Assembly (NCBI GenBank): GCA_023554245.1
Contig: JAMJQL010000092.1
Location: 1-64,000, forward strand
DNA from: Gemmatimonadota bacterium
GTDB lineage: Bacteria; Gemmatimonadota; Gemmatimonadetes; Palauibacterales; Palauibacteraceae
Direction: 5' to 3'
DNA length: 64,000 bases
Shown: one piece after another, positions 1 through 8,281 of the stretch
Layout of the letters: every line of letters starts with the position of its first letter
How positions within the stretch are numbered: position 1 is the first letter of the stretch
Notes under the pieces: model-generated
The model's input: only the letters and a program-made list of their open reading frames with translations
Databases searched by the model: none
Told to the model about the DNA's origin: nothing
Program-made: the position numbers and the translations under genes

Positions 1-1140
1 GAGCCAGCCCCCCAGTACCGCGAAGCCTACCCAGGCGTGAACCACCCCGGAACCGAACCATAGCTGCTGGATCCAGACGAGGAGGCACAGCATGACGTAA
101 ACGAGAAATGTCCGGCGCACGGCGGCAGCGTCCGATTGGCCTTCGAGTCTGACCGCACCATCCAGGACCGCCGGAACCAGCAGCACCATGTCATAGACCC
201 AGCCGTAGGGGGCCGCCAGCCAGGAGACCGCGGCCAGTTGCGGAAGCTCGGCTTTCCAGCTCCATCCGTTCGATCGTCGATGATAGTGCGAGATTGCCCA
301 ACCGATGCCGAGGGCTGTCGGAATCCACTGTGCCCAGAAGTGACGAAACCCGATCAGCTGTCTGAGCGCCGCCCCGGGGGTCGACACGACGTCCTCCTCG
401 GGGACCTCGGCCCTGGCGAACTCGAGATACTGTCCGAAAATCTCGGGTTGGAGGACAAGGGCCACCATGAAACCGACGGCGCAACCGACCGCCGCTCCGA
501 TCAGGTGCAAATACCTCCGCTCGTGCCAGCTCCAGAGCAGCACGACCACGCCGAATGGCAGCAGCAGGTGCGGCTTGAGCGTCAGCAGAGAGAGGAACAG
601 CCCGGCCACGAGGTCTCTGCGCTTCTCGACAGCGACCGTGAATCCCGTCAGGCCGAGAAGGAGGACACCCCCGATCTGTCCCCCGAGGGCGACGAATACG
701 GCAGGAGGAAACAGAAAGGTCAGGGTGATCGCAACGGACGGGCGCGCGCTGCCCTCAAACAGCCTCCACAATGTCGCGGCACAGACACCGATCAGCGCGA
801 TCTGTGCAACCGCCCACGCATACCAGCCGGCGCCGAACGGGAGCGCGGCGAAGGGTAGCAGCAGCGGCAGCGTCCAGGGAGGATTCCTTACTACGCCCGG
901 CTCGACGAAACGTGATCCGAGCTCCCGCTGCAATTCGAGGATCGCGGCTGCATCGTAGGGATTGCCGCCTTCCAGGAGCAGCCGTCCCACGGCCCAGTAC
1001 GCGAGGAAATCGTTCATGTACGGCGGGGCGGACCCGGAAAGCAGCCAAACCGCCACGAGAGCGATCAGGGCAGCAGCGACAGCGAGTGCTCCGGTCCTCA
1101 ACGACCGATTCGAAACCGACTCGCCCTCAATTCCCGGCAC
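1..1140 (-). CDS. GT87 (DUF2029) family membrane glycosyltransferase, 3' end cut by window
   Basis: Reading the minus strand from a GTG at 1140 gives an open frame of 380 codons that runs off the left edge, so the C-terminus is missing. A GGGGAGGT ribosome site lies about 6 bases before the GTG, which decides the start. The protein has an N-terminal membrane segment followed by DFLAYW and NPYD, then NPPW, KPHLLLP and a PYGWVYDMVL segment among several further hydrophobic helices. This layout is typical of GT87 polyprenyl-phosphate-sugar-dependent transferases, which act on the periplasmic face of the membrane. The acceptor is unknown. It is the only minus-strand gene left of the dif site and is divergent from era across an 80-base gap. 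The family call is fairly sure; the substrate is not known. Confidence 0.75.
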   Translation of the reverse strand, partial: MPGIEGESVSNRSLRTGALAVAAALIALVAVWLLSGSAPPYMNDFLAYWAVGRLLLEGGNPYDAAAILELQRELGSRFVEPGVVRNPPWTLPLLLPFAALPFGAGWYAWAVAQIALIGVCAATLWRLFEGSARPSVAITLTFLFPPAVFVALGGQIGGVLLLGLTGFTVAVEKRRDLVAGLFLSLLTLKPHLLLPFGVVVLLWSWHERRYLHLIGAAVGCAVGFMVALVLQPEIFGQYLEFARAEVPEEDVVSTPGAALRQLIGFRHFWAQWIPTALGIGWAISHYHRRSNGWSWKAELPQLAAVSWLAAPYGWVYDMVLLVPAVLDGAVRLEGQSDAAAVRRTFLVYVMLCLLVWIQQLWFGSGVVHAWVGFAVLGGWL

Positions 1141-1219
1141 CCGGCGACCTCCCCGCTCTGAAAACGCGTGGAACTACCTCGGACTTGTTCATCCCGCTCC
1201 AACCGGCAAGCTTCGCACC

Positions 1220-2170
1220 ATGATCGGAGAGTCTGAAGGTTCGGGCGAGCCCCGCAGAGCGATGCAGGGAGAAGACAGTGGATTCCGGTCCGGATTCGTG
1301 GCCGTGATCGGGCTTCCCAACGTGGGGAAGTCCACACTCGTGAACGCTCTCGTCGGCCAGAAGCTGTCGATCGTTACCGCGAAGGCCCAGACGACCCGGC
1401 AGCGAATGCTCGCCATATACACGGATGACGGGCACCAGGCCGTATTCGTCGACACGCCCGGATTGCTGGAGCCTCGCTACCTGCTGCAGGAGCGAATGCG
1501 AGAGGAGGCCGAAGCGGCAGCGGTCGATGCCGACCTCATCCTGCACGTGGTCGACGTGGGCTATCCGCGAAGCGTGGCTCATGCGACCGACTGGCGAGCC
1601 CCCCCCGGCGTGCCGTCCATACTGTGTTTGAACAAGACGGATCGATTGGAAGCGGAGGAGCTGTCGGGCCTTCGATCCGAATTCGAACGGACAGGAGCCT
1701 GGCTCTCGCTGCACGCCACCGTGGCCGTCCGTGCAGAAGGTGTCGAGCCACTGCGCTCCGCGGTGCTGAACGCGCTTCCGGCAGGACCGCTTCTCTATCC
1801 CGAGGATGAAGTCGCAACGGCACCGCTGCGGTTTTTCGCGGCTGAACTCGTGCGCGAGACGTGCTTCGAGGAGCTGGGACAGGAACTGCCTTACAGCATC
1901 GCGGTCGGGATCGAGGAGTTCCGGGAAGCCGAGGAGCCGATCTATATCGGCGCGACCATCTTCGTGGAGCGAGACTCGCAAAAAGGGATGGTGATCGGAA
2001 AAGGCGGTTCGATGATTCGACGCATCGGGACCTCGGCCAGACGGAAACTGGAGTCAATGGTGGAGGCTCGCGTATACCTGGACCTCCGGGTCAAGGTGCT
2101 GCACAACTGGCGCAGAAATCCGGCCCGTCTTAAGCTGCTCGGGTACCCCGTACCCTCGCGGAAAGTGTGA
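1220..2170 (+). CDS. era: GTPase Era
   Basis: Era is a small-ribosomal-subunit assembly GTPase that binds the 3' end of 16S rRNA. The 316-residue product shows the GTPase motifs GLPNVGKS (residues 31-38), TTRQ in switch I, DTPG and NKTD. A C-terminal KH domain follows with the GKGG loop (VIGKGGSMIRRIG) and the usual end LHNWRRNPARLKLLGY. The start is uncertain: ATG 1220 and ATG 1262 are both in frame and neither has a clear ribosome site. ATG 1262 would give an N-terminus closer to the family norm. The gene opens the long rightward gene series and is followed 2 bases later by a Trm112-like gene. Confidence 0.95.
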   Translation: MIGESEGSGEPRRAMQGEDSGFRSGFVAVIGLPNVGKSTLVNALVGQKLSIVTAKAQTTRQRMLAIYTDDGHQAVFVDTPGLLEPRYLLQERMREEAEAAAVDADLILHVVDVGYPRSVAHATDWRAPPGVPSILCLNKTDRLEAEELSGLRSEFERTGAWLSLHATVAVRAEGVEPLRSAVLNALPAGPLLYPEDEVATAPLRFFAAELVRETCFEELGQELPYSIAVGIEEFREAEEPIYIGATIFVERDSQKGMVIGKGGSMIRRIGTSARRKLESMVEARVYLDLRVKVLHNWRRNPARLKLLGYPVPSRKV

Positions 2171-2172
2171 GA

Positions 2173-2340
2173 ATGTCTCTCGACCCCCAACTTCTCGAGA
2201 TCCTGGTTTGCCCCAAGTGCCGCGGCGAACTGGAGTACCTGGACGAGGAGCAGCAGTTGCGCTGTCCGAGTTGCAGGCTGGTCTACCGCATCGAGGATGA
2301 CATCCCGATCCTGCTGATCGATGAGGCGGAGCCCTATTAG
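2173..2340 (+). CDS. Trm112-like small zinc-ribbon protein (YcaR family)
   Basis: This 55-residue protein is MSLDPQLLEILVCPKC followed by a short beta segment and a second CPSC knuckle, ending in IEDDIPILLIDEAEPY. The two CxxC pairs and the PILLIDEA tail are the signature of the Trm112/YcaR family. Members act as small zinc-binding activators of methyltransferases or as companions of lipid A enzymes. The partner here cannot be named from sequence. The ATG follows the era stop by 2 bases, so the two are probably co-translated. Its last 20 bases overlap the next gene. Confidence 0.88.
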   Translation: MSLDPQLLEILVCPKCRGELEYLDEEQQLRCPSCRLVYRIEDDIPILLIDEAEPY

Positions 2341-3337
2341 AGCCTGGTCTGGTTTGCTACTCCTGTCGATCTCCGCCTCCAGCGCTGCCGGGCAGAGCGT
2401 GGGAACCGAGATCGAGCGCAGCGACCGGAGTTCCGCGGCGGAAACCGCCACCTTCCTGCTCGTGCCGGTCGGCGCTCGCTCGGTCGGCCTCGGTGGGGCC
2501 GTGAGTTCGGCGCGGGGAGACATAGAGGGTTCGCTGTGGAATCCGGCCTCGATCGCGGGCCTCGAAGGCAGCGCACTCTACCTCATGGGCGGTGAGGACT
2601 TCGCCGCCTCTTCGCGCGTTCTGGGTGGCGTCCTCGCTGTCGGCCGGGTGCGAGCGGGTCTGACGGTCCTCCATTACGACCTGGGTACCATCGAAGCCCG
2701 CGATGGGAGCAACAACCCGCTGGGCGAGATCGAACCCGCGCAGACGGCGTTCGTTCTCTCGGCCGGGTACCCCGTCCTCGACTGGCTCGATCTGGGTGCG
2801 AGCTGGAAGCTGCTCCGATTGTCGGCCTCATGCTCGATTGCCTGCGGCTCCCTCGACGAGACATCCACGGGAAGTGCGTTCGACATCGGGGCCGTCGCGA
2901 GTCTCTCCGGGAACCGGGCTCTGAGGGGAGGTCTCCTGGTCCGGAATCTGGGAGCAGGCATCGGCTACGCGGACGGTCCGGCGGATCCGCTTCCAACCCG
3001 TTTGCGGTTAGGCGTCGAAGCTGATCTTCCCGCGCTGTTCCAGTCCCCGGACGCCTGGCTCGAGGGCGATCTCGATCTGCTGGTCCGCGTCGATCTTCAG
3101 CAGACCTTGAGCGAGTTCGACGACTTCGATGCTCACCTCGGCGCCGAACTCGGCTGGCGCGATCTGCTTCTGATTCGCGGGGGCTACGCCGCTTCCAGCG
3201 AAGGCAGATCCGGCCCGACGCTCGGCCTGGGAATCCGCTATTCGGGCCTCGTCCTGGATCTCGGCTATGCCTTCAACGACTTCGCTCGCTTCGCGTCGGG
3301 CACACCTCTTCAACTGTCCGTCGGCTACGGTTTCTGA
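2321..3337 (+). CDS. PorV/PorQ-family outer-membrane barrel protein
   Basis: The 338-residue product begins with a signal peptide (MRRSPIRAW, then a Leu/Ser-rich core and an AAGQS cleavage region). The motif ARSVGLGGAVSS followed by SLWNPASIAGLEG is characteristic of the PorV/PorQ (UPF0164) family, which is related to FadL-type beta-barrels. The rest alternates polar and hydrophobic residues as expected for transmembrane strands and ends LQLSVGYGF with a terminal aromatic, a typical outer-membrane sorting signal. In Bacteroidota, PorV shuttles type IX secretion cargo. No other type IX gene is seen here, so that role should not be assumed. The start overlaps the previous gene by 20 bases, and the signal peptide supports it. 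Confidence 0.8.
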   Translation: MRRSPIRAWSGLLLLSISASSAAGQSVGTEIERSDRSSAAETATFLLVPVGARSVGLGGAVSSARGDIEGSLWNPASIAGLEGSALYLMGGEDFAASSRVLGGVLAVGRVRAGLTVLHYDLGTIEARDGSNNPLGEIEPAQTAFVLSAGYPVLDWLDLGASWKLLRLSASCSIACGSLDETSTGSAFDIGAVASLSGNRALRGGLLVRNLGAGIGYADGPADPLPTRLRLGVEADLPALFQSPDAWLEGDLDLLVRVDLQQTLSEFDDFDAHLGAELGWRDLLLIRGGYAASSEGRSGPTLGLGIRYSGLVLDLGYAFNDFARFASGTPLQLSVGYGF

Positions 3338-3355
3338 GGCGCAGGAGGGGACCGC

Positions 3356-5503
3356 ATGCCTGACTCGCCGGTCACTCGACAGCAGGTGCTCACTTATCTG
3401 ACCGATCACCCGAAGCGTCCTCTCACGGCGCGCGAGCTGGCGCGGGCTCTGGGCGTAGATTCCGAGAATTATCGCTCATTTCGAAGGCTCCTCCGGGAGA
3501 TGGAAGGCGACGCACTGCTGTTCCGGCAGCGGAAGGGCCGTTATGGGCTGCCGGCACAGTTTGAAGCGGCCAGCGGCAGGCTTCAGGTCACCCGCTCGGG
3601 GGACGGATTCGTCATTCCCGATGACGCCGGTTCCGAGGATGTCTTCGTGCCGGCCCGCGATCTGGAGACGGCGCAGGACGGAGACCGGGTCGTGGTCCGG
3701 ATCGATCGTCGGCCGCGCGGACGCAATCCGGAGGGGCGCATCGTCCGGGTTCTCGAGCGGGCGGTATCACAAGTGGTCGGGATCTATCACAGGCAGAAGG
3801 GCCAGGGTTACGTCGTCGCGCAGGAACCGCCACTGACGACGGATGTCCTGGTTCCGCAGGACCGCAGCGGCGGGGCCGAGGCCGGGCAGGTCGTCCTTGT
3901 GGAGATCGAGGACTGGGGTGCGCGAGGTCCGCGTCCCATTGGCCGGGTGACGCGGATTCTCGGCCGACCCGAGGAACCGGGCGTGGCGGTCCTCTCCATC
4001 CTGTTCGGGCATCAGCTTCCGCTGGAGTTTCCCGACCGCGTGGAGCGCGAGGCAGAGCGAATCGCGCGCCGTGGGATACGGCCGGAAGACCTCGACGGTC
4101 GGGAGGACTTCCGCGATCAACTCGTCTACACGATCGACCCGGCCGATGCACGTGACCACGATGATGCCGTGTCGGTCCGGGAACTCGACGACGGGACGCT
4201 CGAGGTCGGCGTCCACATCGCAGACGTGTCGTTCTACGTCAAGCGGGGCAGTGCCGTGGACCGCGAAGGAGCTGAGCGGGCGACCAGTGTGTACCTGGTA
4301 GATCGTGTCGTCCCTATGCTCCCCGAAGCGCTGTCGAACAGCATCTGTTCACTGGTTCCGGGTGAGGACCGCCTCGTCGTTTCGGTGCTGTTCCGGGTGG
4401 ATGGGGAAGGGCGGGTCGGACAAAGCAGGATCGTACGCGGTGTGATTCGGAGCGCCCACCGTCTCTCGTACGAGCAGGCGCAGTCGAGGCTGGATGGGGC
4501 TGCGGCGGGAAGGCTCGATCAGGATCCTCTGACCCGGAGTCTTCAGCAGCTGTCCCGCTTCGCCGGAAACCTGCGAGATGCCCGCTTCGAGGCCGGCGCC
4601 ATCGACTTCGCGATGCCCGAGGCGAAAGTCGAGCTGGACGAGCAGGGAGAGCCTGTCGCTATCGCGCCACGCGAGCGACTCGAGGCCCACAGGTTGATCG
4701 AGGATCTGATGATCCTCGCCAACGAGACCATCGCACGACTGGGGGAAGAGGAAGATCTCCCCATCCTGTTCCGGAATCACGAGCCGCCGTCCGAGGACCG
4801 TCTGGAGGGGCTCCGATCCCTCGCCCGCCTCCTCGGTCACCCGCTTCCCGAGGGCCAGATCCGCCCCCGCGACATCGCCGACCTCGTGGAATCGCAGAGT
4901 GGCACACGGCGCGAGTATCTGGTCTCCGTCGTCGCGCTCCGCAGCATGAAGCAGGCTCGATACTCGGGCGACAATCGCGGCCACTTCGGACTGGCGTCGG
5001 AGGCGTACTCCCACTTCACGTCACCGATCCGGCGGTATCCGGACCTTCATGTTCACCGGGTCGTGACGGGCTGGATCGAGGGACGTGCCGGACGGTCCCG
5101 GCTGACGAGGGATGATCTCGAGACGATCGCACGTCACTGTTCGGTCAGGGAGCGGAGAGCGGAGGCCGCGGAGCGGGAGTCGATCGAGCTGATGACGATC
5201 CGCTACATGGAGCGTCACCTCGGCGACGAATTCGAGGGAACGATCAGCGGGGTGACGGGGTTCGGGCTCTTCGTGATGATGGACGAAGTCCTCGCCGAGG
5301 GCCTCATCCGGGTCAGTTCGCTCGTCGATGACTATTATGTTTTCGACGCCGAGACGTTCACTCTTACGGGTCGAGGAAGTCGGCGGCGACTCCGGCTCGG
5401 GGACAGGGTCCGGGTTCAGGTCGTGCGGGTGGATCCGGAAAACCGTGAGATCGATCTCGATCTGCTGGACGGACCGCTTGACCCTGGTCGTGGCTCGGGC
5501 TAG
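3356..5503 (+). CDS. rnr: Ribonuclease R
   Basis: RNase R is a processive 3'-5' exoribonuclease that degrades structured RNA. The 715-residue protein has an N-terminal winged-helix segment (residues about 1-70), cold-shock-like OB domains, and the RNB catalytic domain. Around residue 260 the domain carries the acidic metal-binding motif DPADARDHDDAV, followed by EVGVHIADVSFYV. The HFTSPIRRYPDL motif is present, and an S1 RNA-binding domain (FEGTISGVTGFGLFVMMDE) lies near the C-terminus. An AGGAGGGG ribosome site supports the ATG. Length and domain order match the family. It sits between a barrel protein and prfB, the common pattern for a mixed housekeeping operon. Confidence 0.95.
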   Translation: MPDSPVTRQQVLTYLTDHPKRPLTARELARALGVDSENYRSFRRLLREMEGDALLFRQRKGRYGLPAQFEAASGRLQVTRSGDGFVIPDDAGSEDVFVPARDLETAQDGDRVVVRIDRRPRGRNPEGRIVRVLERAVSQVVGIYHRQKGQGYVVAQEPPLTTDVLVPQDRSGGAEAGQVVLVEIEDWGARGPRPIGRVTRILGRPEEPGVAVLSILFGHQLPLEFPDRVEREAERIARRGIRPEDLDGREDFRDQLVYTIDPADARDHDDAVSVRELDDGTLEVGVHIADVSFYVKRGSAVDREGAERATSVYLVDRVVPMLPEALSNSICSLVPGEDRLVVSVLFRVDGEGRVGQSRIVRGVIRSAHRLSYEQAQSRLDGAAAGRLDQDPLTRSLQQLSRFAGNLRDARFEAGAIDFAMPEAKVELDEQGEPVAIAPRERLEAHRLIEDLMILANETIARLGEEEDLPILFRNHEPPSEDRLEGLRSLARLLGHPLPEGQIRPRDIADLVESQSGTRREYLVSVVALRSMKQARYSGDNRGHFGLASEAYSHFTSPIRRYPDLHVHRVVTGWIEGRAGRSRLTRDDLETIARHCSVRERRAEAAERESIELMTIRYMERHLGDEFEGTISGVTGFGLFVMMDEVLAEGLIRVSSLVDDYYVFDAETFTLTGRGSRRRLRLGDRVRVQVVRVDPENREIDLDLLDGPLDPGRGSG

Positions 5504-5571
5504 ACTCGGCCGATTCGGGGTCTTCGCCGAGCGGAGACCCCTGTTTCATCCCCGCGAGGAGCACCAGCGAA

Positions 5572-6685
5572 ATGGCCGTATCGGAAGCCAGCCTTCAGAG
5601 GCTCGAAGAGCAGCGCGCACGTCTCGACGAGCTCAGGGGGTTCCTTTGACATCGACGCGAAGGCGCTGGAACTCGAGGCGCTCGATGCGAAGATGGCCAG
5701 CCAGGGTTTCTGGGACAATCAGGAAGACGCACGCGCGGTCATAGATCGCTCGAAGGCGCTGAAGGCCTGGACCGAGCCGTGGTCGTCTCTCTCGGGGCGC
5801 GTGGACGATCTGCTCGAAATGGCGAGCCTGCTCGCCGACTCGGACGAGGCCGAACTCGAGTCGGAAATCGAGACGGAAGTGGAGGAGGCGGCGCGCGAGC
5901 TGGCGAAGCTCGAGTTCCGCAACATGCTTCGAGGTCCCGATGCCCACCGCGATGCCATCCTCACGGTGCACCCGGGCGCTGGTGGTACGGAGTCGCAGGA
6001 CTGGGCCGAGATGCTCGTCCGCATGTACTCACGCTTTGCCGAACAGCGCGGGTGGAAGGTTGAGGTCCTGGACCTGATTCCGGGTGACGAGGCCGGCATC
6101 AAGTCCGCCGCCCTCGAGATAACGGGCGACCACGCGTATGGCTATCTGACAGCCGAGAACGGGGTGCACCGCCTGGTGCGTATATCTCCCTTCGATGCGC
6201 AGGGTCGGCGGCACACCTCTTTCGCCTCGGTATTCGTCTACCCGGTGGTGGAAGACGACGTGGAGATCGAGATCGACGAGGGAGATCTCCGCATCGACAC
6301 CTACCGCGCCTCGGGGGCCGGCGGGCAGCACGTGAACAAGACCGACTCGGCCGTCCGGATCACGCACGAGCCGACGGGGATCGTGGTGTCCTGTCAGCAG
6401 GAACGCAGCCAGCACAAGAACCGGGCGAAAGCCATGAAGATGCTCCTGGCAGCGCTCTACCAGCGGGCCCAGGAGGAGAAGGAAGCCGAACGTCAGAAGC
6501 TCGAGCAATCGAAGACGGACATCGCCTGGGGCAACCAGATCCGGTCGTACGTGCTGCAGCCTTACACGATGGTCAAGGACCACCGGACCGATGTGGAAGT
6601 CGGTAACGCGCAGGGCGTGCTGGACGGTGATATCGACACCTTCATCGAGGCTTATCTGCGGAGAAAGGGAGAGTCCGGGGCATGA
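5572..6685 (+). CDS. prfB: Peptide chain release factor 2 (programmed +1 frameshift)
   Basis: RF2 ends translation at UGA and UAA. The gene is read in two frames. Frame one starts at ATG 5572 (GAGGAG ribosome site upstream) and reaches an in-frame TGA at 5647-5649 after 25 codons. A +1 shift continues from GAC at 5648 to the stop at 6685, giving about 370 residues, the normal family length. The second part contains the stop-codon-recognition tripeptide SPF (RISPFDAQG) and the catalytic GGQ in SGAGGQHVNKTDSAVR. The first part supplies the N-terminal helix. The shift is the known RF2 autoregulation: low RF2 lets the ribosome slip past the UGA. This is not a broken gene. Confidence 0.96.
5635..5650 (+). 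promoter_or_regulatory. prfB programmed +1 frameshift signal
   Basis: An internal Shine-Dalgarno-like AGGGGG (5635-5640) lies 3 bases before the slippery CTT (5644-5646), which is followed by TGA and C (5647-5650). This is the same architecture as the classical RF2 frameshift site, AGGGGG then a three-base spacer then CTT-TGA-C, with TTC as the spacer here. RF2 concentration sets the outcome: termination at TGA when it is high, +1 slippage on CTT when it is low. Confidence 0.95.
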
Positions 6686-8280
6686 CGGACGGCAGCATCG
6701 GGGATGCGGGCGCGACAGGCGATGCCGACCCGACGGGGATCGGCCTCAGAGACGACCTGCCGATCGAGCAGTGGTACGAGGCGCCAGCGCGTCCCAAGCC
6801 GATCCGGGACCGCTGGACGAAGCTCGCACGGTTGCGGGAGCTCGGATTCGAGCCTTACGCCTACGGCTGGGATTCGAGCCACGACCTGACGGCGGCGCGC
6901 GAGGCCTGGCCGGGCGAGGGAGAAGGCCCGACGGTGCGTGTCGCCGGCAGGATTGAATCCCTGAGGGACATGGGCAAGAGCGCGTTCCTGCATCTCGGTG
7001 ACCGGAATGGCCGGCTTCAGGCGTATTTCAAGCGTCAGCAACTCAGTGAGAGAGATGCCCAGCTGCTCGACCTTCTCGACCTGGGCGACTGGATTGGAGT
7101 CGAAGGCCCGCTGTTCGAGACCCGGACCGGGGAAGTGACCGTTCGAGCCGATCGGCTGACTCTGCTCTCCAAATCGCTTCGGCCCTTACCTTACGGAAAG
7201 GTGGAGGTGGACGAGACGGGCGAGAGAATCGTCCACAGCGGGTTCGCCGACACGGAGTCGCGCTACCGCCAGCGGTATGCGGACCTGGCCGTAAACCCGG
7301 AGGTCCGCGAGATCTTTCTGGTCCGAGCGCGTGTAATCGCCTCTCTGAGGCGACGCCTGGACGAATCCGGATTCATCGAAGTCGAGACTCCGATCCTGCA
7401 GCCCCTGTACGGTGGGGCTTTCGCAAGGCCGTTCACGACGCACCACAACACCCTCGATCGCCAGCTCTACCTGCGGATTGCGGACGAGCTCTACCTGAAG
7501 CGGCTGATCGTGGGTTCCCTCGACAGGGTATACGAGATCGGCAAGAATTTCCGGAACGAGGGAATCGACCGGACGCACAATCCGGAATTCACGATGCTCG
7601 AGCTGTATCAGGCCATGGCCGACTACGAGACCATGATGGATCTGGCGGAGAGCCTGGTCTCGGAGACGGCGAAGGAGATCGTCGGCGGGAATCGAATCGA
7701 GTGGGACGGACACACGGTGGATCTGTCGCCGCCCTGGGAACGGGTGACGTTCTTCGAGGCAATCGAGCGACACGCGGGATTCGATGCGCGAGCCGCCGAT
7801 ATGACGGATCTCGCGGAGAGGCTCCAGAGGGCCGGTCGCGATGATGCCGATTCCATGAATCGAACCCGCCTGCTCGACGCTGTCTTCTCGGAGTGGGTCG
7901 AACCCGAGCTCGTCGATCCGACGATCATCTACGATTACCCGATCGAGATGAGCCCTCTGGCGAAGCCGAAGCGAGGCGATCCGGAACTGGCCGAGCGATT
8001 CGAGGTCATCGTGGCGGGCACCGAGCTGGTGAACGCGTTCAGCGAGCTCAACGACCCATTAGACCAGTGGAAGCGCTTCGCCGAGCAGGCGCGTGCCCGG
8101 GCCGGAGGTGACGCCGAGGCGCAGGGCCTGGATCGTGATTACGTCCGGGCGCTCGAGTACGGATTGCCTCCAACCGGCGGATTGGGTCTGGGCATCGACA
8201 GGCTCGTGATGCTGCTGACCGGCAAGACCACCATCCGCGAGGTGATCCTCTATCCGATCCTGCGCGAGGAAGAGATTTAG
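6682..8280 (+). CDS. lysS: Lysyl-tRNA synthetase, class II
   Basis: LysRS charges tRNA-Lys with lysine in the cytoplasm. The 532-residue protein has an OB-fold anticodon-binding domain (VRVAGRIESLRDMGKSAF, about residues 90-180) and a class II catalytic core. The core has motif 2 in YEIGKNFRNEGIDRTHNPEF and motif 3 in GLGLGIDRLVMLLTGKTTIREVILYP. An acidic, Gly/Asp-rich N-terminal extension of about 25 residues precedes the normal LysRS start and has no visible domain. The ATG overlaps the prfB stop by 4 bases. The prfB-lysS order is common in many bacteria. Confidence 0.96.
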   Translation: MTDGSIGDAGATGDADPTGIGLRDDLPIEQWYEAPARPKPIRDRWTKLARLRELGFEPYAYGWDSSHDLTAAREAWPGEGEGPTVRVAGRIESLRDMGKSAFLHLGDRNGRLQAYFKRQQLSERDAQLLDLLDLGDWIGVEGPLFETRTGEVTVRADRLTLLSKSLRPLPYGKVEVDETGERIVHSGFADTESRYRQRYADLAVNPEVREIFLVRARVIASLRRRLDESGFIEVETPILQPLYGGAFARPFTTHHNTLDRQLYLRIADELYLKRLIVGSLDRVYEIGKNFRNEGIDRTHNPEFTMLELYQAMADYETMMDLAESLVSETAKEIVGGNRIEWDGHTVDLSPPWERVTFFEAIERHAGFDARAADMTDLAERLQRAGRDDADSMNRTRLLDAVFSEWVEPELVDPTIIYDYPIEMSPLAKPKRGDPELAERFEVIVAGTELVNAFSELNDPLDQWKRFAEQARARAGGDAEAQGLDRDYVRALEYGLPPTGGLGLGIDRLVMLLTGKTTIREVILYPILREEEI

Positions 8281-8281
8281 C

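Noticed and set aside
136-858. Plus-strand open frame of 240 codons at the left edge, and another at 467-958
   Set aside because: Both are Arg/Gly/Pro-rich and low in family likeness; they are shadows of the minus-strand GT87-like gene, whose frame reads as clean membrane helices.
2321-3337. Type IX secretion system
   Set aside because: Only a PorV/PorQ-like barrel is seen; the family is wider than type IX secretion and no other component is present.
5572-5649. Apparent stop early in prfB, suggesting a pseudogene
   Set aside because: The CTT-TGA-C signal with an upstream AGGGGG is the programmed frameshift; the rest of RF2 is intact.
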